A DNA stretch of 64,000 nt from an uncultured Dorea sp. (GTDB taxonomy: Bacteria > Bacillota > Clostridia > Lachnospirales > Lachnospiraceae), in assembly GCA_910584095.1 (NCBI GenBank), contig CAJTYU010000001.1, positions 186,001 through 250,000 on the forward strand. The letters are read 5' to 3'. Both the position numbers and the translations under genes were made by a program. Each line of letters opens with the position of its first letter. Positions within the stretch are counted from its first letter, which is position 1. Shown one piece after another: positions 35,313 to 43,398 of the stretch. The notes beneath the pieces are model-generated. The model saw only the letters and a program-made list of their open reading frames with translations, was not told the origin of the DNA and did no database searches.

Positions 35313-36272
35313 TTAATTAAAATATACCAGTTCATCTGCAAGAGCCGGTATTCTCTCTACTGATTCCAGCGTAATCACCGGCCCTCTTCCCCTATATGCC
35401 ATTTTCAGCTCAAATCCTACCTTTCCCCGGGCTCTGATCCATGTGTCTGCTCCAAGCTTACCCGCATCTTTACTCCTGCAGATAAATCCTAAAAAGGTAA
35501 TATCATCCGCACAGCAGGTCATTGCGCTTCTTCCCAAAACAAATTCATCTCTGGAAAATCCCTTTACTTTTCTGGCCCTTCCCTGAACTTCAACCGTCTT
35601 TCCTTTATATTTCTCCGGATGGTCCAGCATATCCACATACCAGATTCCGTAATCCATATCCTCAATCTTCACCACCGGGGCGTCTAAATCATACGGCATC
35701 TGATCGCTGAAAATATCTTCGATCTCTCCGTCTTTCCCTTCGAAAATGATCTCCGCTCCCTGATTGACCACCTTCACGCTTCGCCTGTAGGCGGCTAAAG
35801 GCATATCTTCCGTACAGCGGTTAAATACAACCATATCCGCATTGCGCACCATTTCCACAAACAGGGACTTCATATTGGCAATGTACAGATCAAAAGTGCT
35901 GGCGTCCACCGTGGTAATCTCCTGGATCAGCCCCCATCCCTCCGGCGCCTCGAGAGCTTCCATCTTGCTGACCGGATACATACCGTTGCACTCGAATATC
36001 ACCCGCTCCGGGCGGTAGGTATCCTCGATCTCCTGCAGGAAATCCTTCGTCAGTTCCTCCGGATCCTCCACGGTAACTATATCCGTATTCGCCCATACAA
36101 GAAGCTCCGGTTCATACTCTTCTTCCCCCTCCTCACAGAGGATCAGCACCGTCTCTCCGTCTATTTTAAAATACTTTTTTCCCAGCGTCTGCCGCAGGAA
36201 ATTCGTCTTGCCGCTCTCCAAAAATCCCGTCATCAAATATACGACAACTCTTGCATCATCCGTCATCTGCAT
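35313..36272 (-). CDS. CobW-like GTPase fused to a YcgQ/DUF1980-like domain
   Basis: The first 180 residues are a P-loop GTPase of the SIMIBI/CobW type with GFLESGKT at 16-23 and FNRC near 148. It lacks the CxCC metal motif of true CobW chaperones. Residues of about 196-319 resemble the C-terminal domain of YcgQ/TIGR03943 proteins: KIEDMDYGIWYVDMLDHPEKY, GKTVEVQGRARK, the paired cysteines Cys251-Cys252 in MTCCADDITFLGF, and a closing ESVERI strand. YcgQ normally pairs with the YcgR permease and CobW-type genes. A fusion that binds metal in its C-terminal half is inferred. It starts 10 bases after the true CobW gene. Confidence 0.75.
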   Translation of the reverse strand: MQMTDDARVVVYLMTGFLESGKTNFLRQTLGKKYFKIDGETVLILCEEGEEEYEPELLVWANTDIVTVEDPEELTKDFLQEIEDTYRPERVIFECNGMYPVSKMEALEAPEGWGLIQEITTVDASTFDLYIANMKSLFVEMVRNADMVVFNRCTEDMPLAAYRRSVKVVNQGAEIIFEGKDGEIEDIFSDQMPYDLDAPVVKIEDMDYGIWYVDMLDHPEKYKGKTVEVQGRARKVKGFSRDEFVLGRSAMTCCADDITFLGFICRSKDAGKLGADTWIRARGKVGFELKMAYRGRGPVITLESVERIPALADELVYFN

Positions 36273-36282
36273 CGTCGATCAC

Positions 36283-37311
36283 CTACACTTCGAATAACTC
36301 TGCCAACGCGTCTTCTTTCAGGCCGGAACCGATCACGCAGATCCGCCCTGTAAATTCCGGCTCTCCGTCTCTTACCTCCCGCTCGCCCGGAACCATGTCA
36401 AAATAAATCCACCTGCCGTCGCCGCCCGCGACCATGCCTTTGGCTCTTAATACAACCCCATATACATCCTCAGATTCCAGAGCCTCAAGCTTCACCCTCA
36501 GCTCTTCTTTATTATATTTCTGAATAGTCTCTTTTCCCCAGCTTGTAAATACTTCATCTGCGTGATGATCATGGTGATGGTGATCGTGTCCATGATCATG
36601 GCAGCCGCAGGTACAATCCGGGCCATGGTCATGATGGTGCTCATGATGGTGCTCATGGTGATGGACGTGTTCATGCCTGTGCGCCTCTTCCTCTAACATC
36701 TGCTTCTCCAGAGAATCTACATGCTCCATCGTCTCTAAAAGCTTCACGCCGTCCAGCTGTTCAATCGGCGTGGTAACGATCGCCGCATGGGGATTCATCT
36801 CCCTCAAAAGCTTAACTGCCGCTTCCGCTCTGCCTTCCTTCGCAACATCTGTCCGGCTTAAAATAATGGCTCCGGCAGTCTCTACCTGATTGCTGTAAAA
36901 CTCGCCGAAATTTTTCAGGTACATCTTGCATTTGTTTACATCGACCACGGTCGTGTAGCTGTTCAGTTCGATATCCGCTTCGTCCTTTACATTCTCCACA
37001 GCCTTGATCACGTCAGAGAGCTTGCCAACTCCTGACGGCTCGATCAGAATCCGGTCCGGATGATAGGCTGCAATCACTTCCTTTAATGAAGCGCCGAAAT
37101 CTCCCACCAGAGAACAGCAGATACATCCGGAATTCATCTCCCGGATCTCAATGCCGGCTTCTTTCAGGAAACCGCCGTCAATGCCGATTTCACCAAATTC
37201 ATTCTCAATAAGCACTACCTGCTCCTCCTGAAACGCTTCCTTCAAAAGTTTCTTGATCAGCGTCGTCTTCCCAGCGCCCAGAAAACCACTGATAATATCT
37301 ATCTTTGCCAT
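36283..37311 (-). CDS. CobW/ZNG1-type GTP-dependent metallochaperone with His-rich loop
   Basis: A 342-residue G3E GTPase. The P-loop is GFLGAGKT at 9-16, and the metal-binding CxCC motif is Cys63-Cys65-Cys66 in SGCICCS. SRTD near 152 is the base-recognition motif, and a CobW_C domain lies at the end. Residues 211-250 hold 22 histidines and 3 cysteines, a likely metal store or sensor. Family members deliver zinc or cobalt to target proteins. ATG at 37311 follows GGAGGA with good spacing. It is first in a unit with the GTPase/DUF1980 fusion, and a ZIP gene follows on the same strand. Confidence 0.88.
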   Translation of the reverse strand: MAKIDIISGFLGAGKTTLIKKLLKEAFQEEQVVLIENEFGEIGIDGGFLKEAGIEIREMNSGCICCSLVGDFGASLKEVIAAYHPDRILIEPSGVGKLSDVIKAVENVKDEADIELNSYTTVVDVNKCKMYLKNFGEFYSNQVETAGAIILSRTDVAKEGRAEAAVKLLREMNPHAAIVTTPIEQLDGVKLLETMEHVDSLEKQMLEEEAHRHEHVHHHEHHHEHHHDHGPDCTCGCHDHGHDHHHHDHHADEVFTSWGKETIQKYNKEELRVKLEALESEDVYGVVLRAKGMVAGGDGRWIYFDMVPGEREVRDGEPEFTGRICVIGSGLKEDALAELFEV

Positions 37312-37344
37312 ATCTGTCACTCCTCCAATCTTTCTCTATGGAAA

Positions 37345-37373
37345 GTTTTAACATATATAACGAGAAAATTCAA
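37345..37373 (-). promoter_or_regulatory. Possible promoter of the CobW-type genes
   Basis: On the minus strand, TTGAAT (37373-37368) and TAAAAC (37350-37345) are 17 bases apart, 34 bases before the 37311 start. The -10 is weak. No clear Zur-type palindrome was found. Confidence 0.35.
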
Positions 37374-37445
37374 GTTTTCTGTATTCTTTCCGTTAAACCG
37401 CGGCATAAAGTGTTACTATTTATCTTTTCCCGCTTATTATTCTTC

Positions 37446-38780
37446 CTATTCTCTCCGTCCTCCCGTTCCTGCAATCCCCATTTCCGCCCGGTATTTTGCC
37501 ACCGTTCTGCGCGACACAGTAATCCCTTTCTTTTCAAGAGCCTCCGCAATTTTCTGGTCGCTTTTTGGTTTCCTTTTATCTTCTTCCTCTATGATCAGCT
37601 TTATGTGCTTTTTTACTTCTTCCGGCGTATGCTCCCCAACCGTTCCGACAAAGAAGTATCCCATCGGATAGACGCCCCTTGAACATTGTACATATTTATT
37701 CTTTACCGCCCTGCTTACTGTAGAAACATGCAGTCCGGTTTCCGCCGCGATATCCTCCATGCGCATCGGCACAAGTCCGCCCCGGTCTGCAAAAAATTGT
37801 TTCTGCCACTCTGCAACCGCTTTGGCGGTTCTTTGCAGCGTCGTATTTCTCTGCTCTACGCATCTGACCGCCCATTTTACCTGTTCCAGCTTTCTCTTAA
37901 TATATTGAACCGTCTCATCATCCGCCGACGAATCTTCCAAAAGTTTTAAATAATATGGATTGATATTCATCTGAGTTCCCAAAGCATCGTTTACCATAAC
38001 GTCCATTCCCTCCGGCCGGGCAGTCACAAACACATCCGGGTACACATACTGCAGGCGCTCCTGATTGGAAAATCCATTTGCCGGTTTCGGATTCAGCCGA
38101 TAGATAGTCTCCATCGCATCTTTTATGACGTCTACCGGCTCCCCAAGCTGTTTCGCCGCTGTCTGAAATTTTCGTTTTCCTATAAGTTCCAAACATTCCT
38201 CTGCAATCCGCAGAGCAGTCCGCTCCTGAGGATGATTCCGCTTCAGTTGAATCTGAAGACACTCTCCTATATCCCTTGCCCCAACGCCCGCCGGCTCTAA
38301 AGATTGCAGTTTCAATAAATGCTCTTCCAATTCCTCTGCGGATACTCCCAGTTCTTTTGCCATTTCCTTTAAATCTCCATCCAGATATCCCCACCCGTTT
38401 AAGGATTTTACCAAATAATAGAATATGCTTTTCTTATAATTTCCCCGGCACAAAGGAACCACCTGCATCATCAAATACTCTTCTAGGGTTATCCCGGCAT
38501 TTTCCGGTATATATTCATCCCGGTTTTCCTGCTCGCTGTCGGAAGGATAATAGGACGCATTCTGATAATCATTCTGCTGTTCCCATTCCAGTCTGCCTTT
38601 TCTCTCTTCTTTGCCATCCGGCAGCGTTTTTTCCAAATCAATCAGAGGATTGCTTTCTGCCATATCGCTTAAAAATGTATCCATTTCATCCGCACTCATT
38701 TCCAGAATCCGAACAGACTGTATCATCTTCTGGGACAGAGCCTGCTTTTGCTGTATATCGTTTTTCATTTCCAGTTCCAT
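37446..38780 (-). CDS. rpoN: RNA polymerase sigma-54 factor
   Basis: A 444-residue sigma-54. Region I is the Gln/Leu-rich QKQALSQKMIQSVRILEM, which contacts enhancer-binding proteins. A core-binding domain with helical repeats follows, then an HTH (MEDIAAETGLHVSTVSRAV), and the C-terminal RpoN box reads SRRTVAKYRAEMGI. It directs transcription from -24/-12 promoters and needs an AAA+ activator. Both are present in this window: two -24/-12 sites at 45188-45205 and 45383-45400, and a GAFTGA activator at 45974. It lies downstream of that operon but behind two terminators, so it has its own promoter. Confidence 0.95.
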   Translation of the reverse strand: MELEMKNDIQQKQALSQKMIQSVRILEMSADEMDTFLSDMAESNPLIDLEKTLPDGKEERKGRLEWEQQNDYQNASYYPSDSEQENRDEYIPENAGITLEEYLMMQVVPLCRGNYKKSIFYYLVKSLNGWGYLDGDLKEMAKELGVSAEELEEHLLKLQSLEPAGVGARDIGECLQIQLKRNHPQERTALRIAEECLELIGKRKFQTAAKQLGEPVDVIKDAMETIYRLNPKPANGFSNQERLQYVYPDVFVTARPEGMDVMVNDALGTQMNINPYYLKLLEDSSADDETVQYIKRKLEQVKWAVRCVEQRNTTLQRTAKAVAEWQKQFFADRGGLVPMRMEDIAAETGLHVSTVSRAVKNKYVQCSRGVYPMGYFFVGTVGEHTPEEVKKHIKLIIEEEDKRKPKSDQKIAEALEKKGITVSRRTVAKYRAEMGIAGTGGRRE

Positions 38781-38854
38781 GCCGTCATCCCTCCTCTTTC
38801 CAAATTTACACCGGCATAAAAATACGCCTTATTCCCGCCTCTTTGTAATTACAA

Positions 38855-38887
38855 AAATTTCCACCGGGACCGCACAGGTGGAAATTT
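38855..38887 (-). terminator. Intrinsic terminator upstream of rpoN (second of two)
   Basis: A perfect 11-base stem (AAATTTCCACC / GGTGGAAATTT) is followed by a T run on the minus strand. It closes transcripts from the PTS/DhaKL operon. Confidence 0.8.
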
Positions 38888-38905
38888 CCGATATATTTAT
38901 GCAGA

Positions 38906-38940
38906 AAAGAGATTTACAGGTTCCGTCTGCAAATCTCTTT
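38906..38940 (-). terminator. Intrinsic terminator after the HAD gene (first of two)
   Basis: A 10-base stem (AAAGAGATTT / AAATCTCTTT) with an inner CAG/CTG pair lies about 20 bases after the HAD stop codon and is followed by T-rich sequence on the minus strand. It stands in tandem with 38855-38887. Confidence 0.75.
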
Positions 38941-38960
38941 ATTCCGCTCTCTGTATAGCG

Positions 38961-39782
38961 CTATAACACCCATTTTTCAATCGCTTCGGCAATCCCATCC
39001 TCTGAGTTTGCACTTGTGATGTACTTCGCCGCTTCCTTAGCCGCCGGCTCTCCATTTCCCATTGCATAAGACACCCCCGCATAGGAAAGCATACTTACAT
39101 CATTGTCACTGTCCCCAAATGCCATAACCGCTTCTGCCGGTATCTCCATACGGCCGCACAAATCTTCTAACGCAAGGCCCTTTGTAGCCTTAACGCTATT
39201 TATTTCCAAATTATCATAACATTTGATAAATTGAAGCGCAAGCTGATCGCGCATAGGCTGCAGCCGCTTTAGTACTTTCTCAAGAATATCCTCCGGCATA
39301 TTATCAACATTAAATTTTTCTACCGGCTTTCCGGCTATTGTCTGATACAAGTCCTCGCAGAACCGGTTATTTCTTTTCCGCAGTTCCAGAAAGGCCGGCG
39401 GCTGTTTCCGGTATGTCTTCAACTGCCAATTAAAATCTACGCATGCCTGCCCTTCAGAGTAAACCTCGGCAGCAATCGGATAATCCAGCAGGATCCTTAC
39501 TATTTTCTCGGAAATATCCGGCGGAATCTCCCTGCTGGCCATGCGTATATTTTCTTTCAAATCCCATACCGCGCCGCCATTTGCCGAAATGACATATCTG
39601 ACACACCCCAATTCTTCCGCCACCGGACGCATCAGCGCCATCGGCCTGCCGCTTGCAAGTATAATGTATATACCCCGCTCTGCACAGCGGCGAAGAGCGT
39701 CCTTATTTCGTTCCGATATTCGGATATGAGTGTCATCGGTCAGCGTCCCATCCACATCAAGCGCAATCAGCCTCACTTTCAT
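38961..39782 (-). CDS. Cof-type HAD phosphatase
   Basis: A 273-residue sugar-phosphatase-like HAD protein of the Cof/type IIB group. Motif I is ALDVDGTLTDD (Asp9 nucleophile, Asp11), motif II is LASGRP, and motif IV is MAFGDSDNDVSML, with a large cap domain between. Such enzymes dephosphorylate sugar phosphates or phosphorylated cofactors with low specificity. It starts 5 bases after the zinc dehydrogenase stop and is the last gene of the sigma-54 operon, so it may remove a toxic sugar phosphate; that role is inferred. Confidence 0.88.
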   Translation of the reverse strand: MKVRLIALDVDGTLTDDTHIRISERNKDALRRCAERGIYIILASGRPMALMRPVAEELGCVRYVISANGGAVWDLKENIRMASREIPPDISEKIVRILLDYPIAAEVYSEGQACVDFNWQLKTYRKQPPAFLELRKRNNRFCEDLYQTIAGKPVEKFNVDNMPEDILEKVLKRLQPMRDQLALQFIKCYDNLEINSVKATKGLALEDLCGRMEIPAEAVMAFGDSDNDVSMLSYAGVSYAMGNGEPAAKEAAKYITSANSEDGIAEAIEKWVL

Positions 39783-39787
39783 ATCTC

Positions 39788-40825
39788 TCAGTCCTCGGGA
39801 TAAATAATTGCGTTTTTGATCACTGCCCCTGATGCGTGTTCTAATATTGCCTTTTCTATATCCTCAATCACATATTCATTCTGAACAAAATCATCTGCGG
39901 AAATAGCGTTCATCTTCAGCATCTCAAATGCGGCGTTCACATGTACCGGGGTCGTGTGGAATACTCCCTTGATTGTAATCTGCTCATAATGCAGTTTCGT
40001 AGTATCCACCGGAACGGACAATCCCTTTTTCGTGCCGCCGAAGCACAGTACAAATCCGCCGGGACGCGCCATATTCATGGCAATAGACCACACTTCGGGA
40101 ATGCCTGCCGCCTCGATCGCCGCGTCAACGCCTCTCTTATCTTCCGTCAGATCTCTTACCGCCCGCGCCTGATCGTCTACATTTTTAATATTAATAATTT
40201 CCTGCGCCCCCAGCTTCTTTGCCAGTTCCAGACGCACGTCCGATAAATCGCAGGCAATCACCCTTGCGCCCCGCAGATAACACATACGGATGAACATCAG
40301 TCCGATTGGCCCGCAGCCATTTACGCATACCGTGTCTCCCAATTCAATCGGCACGTTGGCCGTACCGTACAGGGCGCAGGAAAGCGGCTCTAAAAGCGCT
40401 GCCTGTTTATAGCTCATGGAATCCGGCATATGAAACATATTCTGCTCTACAATCGGCGCCGGAATTAACTGATACTGCGCGTAAGCTCCATTTTTAAACT
40501 GATTCTGGATCAACTCCGGACACATGGACTGCAAGCCTTTCTTACAGTAATAGCATTTCCCACAGGGAGCGCTGTTATGCGCCACAACCCGATCGCCCGG
40601 TTTAAATCCTTTTACGCCTTCTCCTACTGCTTCCACGATTCCGGACGCTTCATGCCCCATGGAAAATGGCGGCTCATAGCGGTATCCTCTTTTATAGGTC
40701 TTAACGTCCGTACCGCAGGTCAGGGTTACCTTGTTTTTTACTACCACTTCGCCCGGTCCCGGAACCGGAACCGCCGCCTCCTCAACACGGATATCTTCCG
40801 GTGCATAAAAACTGACTTTCTTCAT
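39788..40825 (-). CDS. Zinc-dependent polyol/sugar-phosphate dehydrogenase (MDR family)
   Basis: A 345-residue medium-chain dehydrogenase. The catalytic zinc ligands are Cys37 (LTCGTDVK) and His58-Glu59 (GHEASG). The structural zinc cysteines are Cys88, Cys91, Cys94 and Cys102. The NAD loop is VNGCGPIGLMFIR, with Asp after the second strand (ACDLSD), so NAD is likely. It resembles GatD, sorbitol and L-iditol dehydrogenases. In a galactitol-type PTS operon the expected reaction is oxidation of the incoming polyol phosphate to a ketose phosphate; the exact sugar is unknown. It lies 14 bases downstream of dhaL. Confidence 0.9.
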   Translation of the reverse strand: MKKVSFYAPEDIRVEEAAVPVPGPGEVVVKNKVTLTCGTDVKTYKRGYRYEPPFSMGHEASGIVEAVGEGVKGFKPGDRVVAHNSAPCGKCYYCKKGLQSMCPELIQNQFKNGAYAQYQLIPAPIVEQNMFHMPDSMSYKQAALLEPLSCALYGTANVPIELGDTVCVNGCGPIGLMFIRMCYLRGARVIACDLSDVRLELAKKLGAQEIINIKNVDDQARAVRDLTEDKRGVDAAIEAAGIPEVWSIAMNMARPGGFVLCFGGTKKGLSVPVDTTKLHYEQITIKGVFHTTPVHVNAAFEMLKMNAISADDFVQNEYVIEDIEKAILEHASGAVIKNAIIYPED

Positions 40826-40839
40826 CTTTGTTCTCCTTT

Positions 40840-41487
40840 TTATAATTGATGTTCTACGATATAATCACTCAGACATTCTAACTGGATGCACATGGTCACA
40901 GCCCCCGGATCAAGCTCCCCTACGCCCTTGTTCGTCTGGTAGCTCGCCCGGCCCTTCACTGCTTCCATTTCCCGCGTGCGGTCTCTGCCCTCTGCCGCGC
41001 CTCTCTTCATCGCTTCGATGACATGGCGTTCATCCTGTCCGGCTTCCTTCGCCGTACGGTAAGCTTCCAACGCCTCGTACAGACTGTCGATCATCGTTTT
41101 CCAGCCGGGCTTTGCCTTTCCGCGCTCCATGATAGCCGACAGCTCCGTCTGTAAAAACAGATACAGCGTATCAATATCCAGTACGTCCGCTCCTTTTAAC
41201 GCTTTCGACGCGGCAAGATAGCCGCTGCCATACAGAACGCCCGACGAGCCTCCGATTGCCGACATCAGCGTCATGCCGATTTTTTTCAGCATGGGAGAAA
41301 GCTCCATTTCCTTTAACTCCTCCTTAATAGAAATAAGCTTCTTGAACCCGGAGTTTAGGTTTACCCAGTGATCTCCGTCTCCCGTCTTAGCGTCCAGCGC
41401 CGTCACATAATCGCCGTTTCTTTCAATTTCTTCCCCGGCCAGAACGATATAGTCCACATATTCCTTTGGTGTTATCTGAAATCCCAT
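40840..41487 (-). CDS. dhaL: DhaL-family kinase subunit (module 2, PTS locus)
   Basis: A 215-residue DhaL. The Mg-nucleotide aspartates are Asp32, Asp37 and Asp39 in the LDAKTGDGDHWVNLNSG segment. Other motifs are SAIGGSSGVLYGSGYLAA near residue 95 and KPGWKTMIDSLYEAL near 120, and it ends with GVGELDPGAVTMCIQLE. It follows dhaK by 4 bases. No DhaM or DhaQ/DhaS regulator gene is in the locus. This is a second DhaKL pair, separate from that at 22344-23984. Confidence 0.9.
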   Translation of the reverse strand: MGFQITPKEYVDYIVLAGEEIERNGDYVTALDAKTGDGDHWVNLNSGFKKLISIKEELKEMELSPMLKKIGMTLMSAIGGSSGVLYGSGYLAASKALKGADVLDIDTLYLFLQTELSAIMERGKAKPGWKTMIDSLYEALEAYRTAKEAGQDERHVIEAMKRGAAEGRDRTREMEAVKGRASYQTNKGVGELDPGAVTMCIQLECLSDYIVEHQL

Positions 41488-41491
41488 TGAT

Positions 41492-42478
41492 TTATCCTTC
41501 CTTCCACGCCATTGTACTGCAGGGCGATGCCAGATACTGTTTCATCTCTTCATCCAGACGGAGCATAGACATAGAAGCTCCGGCCATTTCCAGAGAGGTC
41601 ATGTAATTCCCCACCAGATACTTTACCGGCGTAATATTCCGTGCACGTATCTGCTTATCAATTTCTCCCGCCAGAATGTACAGCTCCATCAGCGGCGTTC
41701 CGCCAAGTCCGTTTACAACGACTGCCGTCTCTCTGCCGGAATAATCCAGATCCGCCGTTATCTTCTCCACCATGATCTCTGCGATTTCAGCCGCAGATTT
41801 CATCGGCGTCTGCTCAATGCCCGGCTCTCCATGGATTCCCATGCCAAGCTCCATCTGTCCTTCCCCGATGACAAATCCCGGCGTCCCTACTCCTGGCAGA
41901 ATACAGCTTGATAAGGATACGCCAAAAGACCTTACATTATCTGCCGTCCTCTGCGCCAGCTCTGCCACTTCCTCTAAGGTTCCGCCATCCTCCGCCTTTG
42001 CCCCGGCTATTTTATGTACGAATATGGTTCCCGCAATGCCGCGTCTTCCGGTGGAATAGGTGCTTTCCTTTACTGCAACGTCATCCCTGACAATCACGCT
42101 TTTGACCGGAATATCCATATCGGCCGCCAGATCCGCCGCCATTTCAAAATTCATAATATCGCCGGAATAATTCTTAATGACCAAAAGCACGCCCCGGCCG
42201 CCGTCAGCATGTTCAATTCCATTCAGTATCCTTGCCGGGTCCGGTGATGCAAATACATTTCCGGCTGCCGCCGCGTCAAGCATACCCATCCCTACATATC
42301 CGGCATGCGCCGGTTCATGGCCGCTGCCCCCTCCGGAGACGATACCTACTTTCTCTGTTATTTTCCGGCGGTAAATCACTTCGTTTTCCCTGTCATAGCA
42401 AATTTCAGGATTTACCGCTTCAATCCCGGCAAGCATATCGCTTACCACCCGCTCCGGATTATTGATTATCTTTTTCAT
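41492..42478 (-). CDS. dhaK: DhaK-family ketose kinase subunit (module 2, PTS locus)
   Basis: A 328-residue substrate subunit with His54 in GGGSGHEP, Asp107 in NYSGDIMNF and the covalent His216 in GMGIHGEPG, all conserved. Overall it is closer to classic DhaK than the first copy. ATG at 42478 lies inside the end of the 77-residue membrane protein gene (20-base overlap) with AAGGAAGGG about 12 bases upstream, so it is coupled. A ketose kinase inside a PTS operon makes sense if aldol cleavage releases an unphosphorylated triose or tetrose ketose, for instance dihydroxyacetone; that is inference. Confidence 0.9.
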   Translation of the reverse strand: MKKIINNPERVVSDMLAGIEAVNPEICYDRENEVIYRRKITEKVGIVSGGGSGHEPAHAGYVGMGMLDAAAAGNVFASPDPARILNGIEHADGGRGVLLVIKNYSGDIMNFEMAADLAADMDIPVKSVIVRDDVAVKESTYSTGRRGIAGTIFVHKIAGAKAEDGGTLEEVAELAQRTADNVRSFGVSLSSCILPGVGTPGFVIGEGQMELGMGIHGEPGIEQTPMKSAAEIAEIMVEKITADLDYSGRETAVVVNGLGGTPLMELYILAGEIDKQIRARNITPVKYLVGNYMTSLEMAGASMSMLRLDEEMKQYLASPCSTMAWKEG

Positions 42479-42692
42479 CTTTCTGCTTTGCCCTTCCTTC
42501 AAAAATCCTGTTGTCTACCCCCAGCTCCTGATATATCTTCGGCAGGGGGATGTATTGATTGGCTGCACGGAGAATCAGGGCAGCCGCAAATCCTGCCAGA
42601 CTAAACAGCCAGCTTTTTAAAAAGAATCCCGCTGCCAGCAGCGCCACCGCCGCAAACAGCCCTATATACCACATAATAGATTTCAGTTTCAT
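42459..42692 (-). CDS. Small membrane protein of unknown function (77 aa)
   Basis: The protein has two predicted membrane helices (residues of about 5-24 and 27-44, separated by a short KSW turn) and a charged cytoplasmic tail ending in KQKDEKDNQ. The gene is embedded between the class II aldolase and dhaK, 24 bases from the former and overlapping the latter by 20 bases, so it is clearly part of the operon. A ribosome binding site (AAAGGGGG) precedes the ATG. I recognise no family. It could assist the PTS permease or be a lineage-specific remnant. Confidence 0.6.
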   Translation of the reverse strand: MKLKSIMWYIGLFAAVALLAAGFFLKSWLFSLAGFAAALILRAANQYIPLPKIYQELGVDNRIFEGRAKQKDEKDNQ

Positions 42693-42716
42693 GCATCCGC
42701 CCCCTTTTCTTCCAGT

Positions 42717-43364
42717 CTACGCTTTCAAACCTAACACATCACGGAAATACACGATCTGTTCGTCCGTAAGACAATCCAGATTTTCATATCCCACTACCGA
42801 CGCCGCACGAATATTTACATCGCATACATCCTCCACATAGACTGTTTTCAGATAGGCGTCATAAATATTCTCCCCGACAGAAATCAGTCCGTGTTTTCCT
42901 AAAATAGTAGCGTAAGTTCCTTTCAGCCCCTCTACCGCCGATCGGCCAAGTTCGATACTTCCCGGCTCTTCAAAGGGTACGACTTTACAATATCCCCCAT
43001 ACATCATGGCTTCAAAAATCACCGGTTTCACCGGAACTCCCAAACAGGCAAACGCCGCCGCATTGTGCGCATGAGTATGGCATACTGCCGCCGCATCCGG
43101 CCGTTCCTTGTAAATCAGCAGATGCATCGGCGTTTCACTGCTGGGCGTAAAATTCTTCTTATTTTCCACTATGTTTCCATCCAAATCTACCACCAGCATA
43201 TCCTCTGCGTTAAAGTTATAGCGTGATTCCGCATGAGGCGTAATTACTACCAGCCCGCTCTCTCTGTCAATCTGGCTGAAATTGCCGCCGCCGTGGTGGC
43301 ACAGCCCCGTTTCTTCCGCCAGTCTGGATACTCTCAATACTTCTTTTTTTAATTCTTCCAGCAT
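42717..43364 (-). CDS. Class II aldolase/adducin-family protein (FucA/AraD-like)
   Basis: A 215-residue zinc aldolase or epimerase of the FucA/RhaD/AraD family. Metal ligands are His96 and His98 (CHTHAHN) and His158 (GKHGLI), and the catalytic Glu77 is in SSETPMHLLIY. FucA-type enzymes cleave L-ketose 1-phosphates to DHAP and lactaldehyde or glycolaldehyde; AraD-type enzymes epimerise. ATG 43364 has AAAGGA upstream; the frame runs upstream into the IIC gene but without a start site. Its position between the PTS IIC and DhaKL suggests cleavage of the imported ketose phosphate. Confidence 0.88.
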   Translation of the reverse strand: MLEELKKEVLRVSRLAEETGLCHHGGGNFSQIDRESGLVVITPHAESRYNFNAEDMLVVDLDGNIVENKKNFTPSSETPMHLLIYKERPDAAAVCHTHAHNAAAFACLGVPVKPVIFEAMMYGGYCKVVPFEEPGSIELGRSAVEGLKGTYATILGKHGLISVGENIYDAYLKTVYVEDVCDVNIRAASVVGYENLDCLTDEQIVYFRDVLGLKA

Positions 43365-43398
43365 GTCGCCATTTCCTTTCTTCCTAACCTGTCTATGC

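Noticed and set aside
36490..36700. DNA tandem repeat in the CobW-type gene
   Set aside because: The CATGGTGAT-like repetition is explained by the coding of the His-rich loop.
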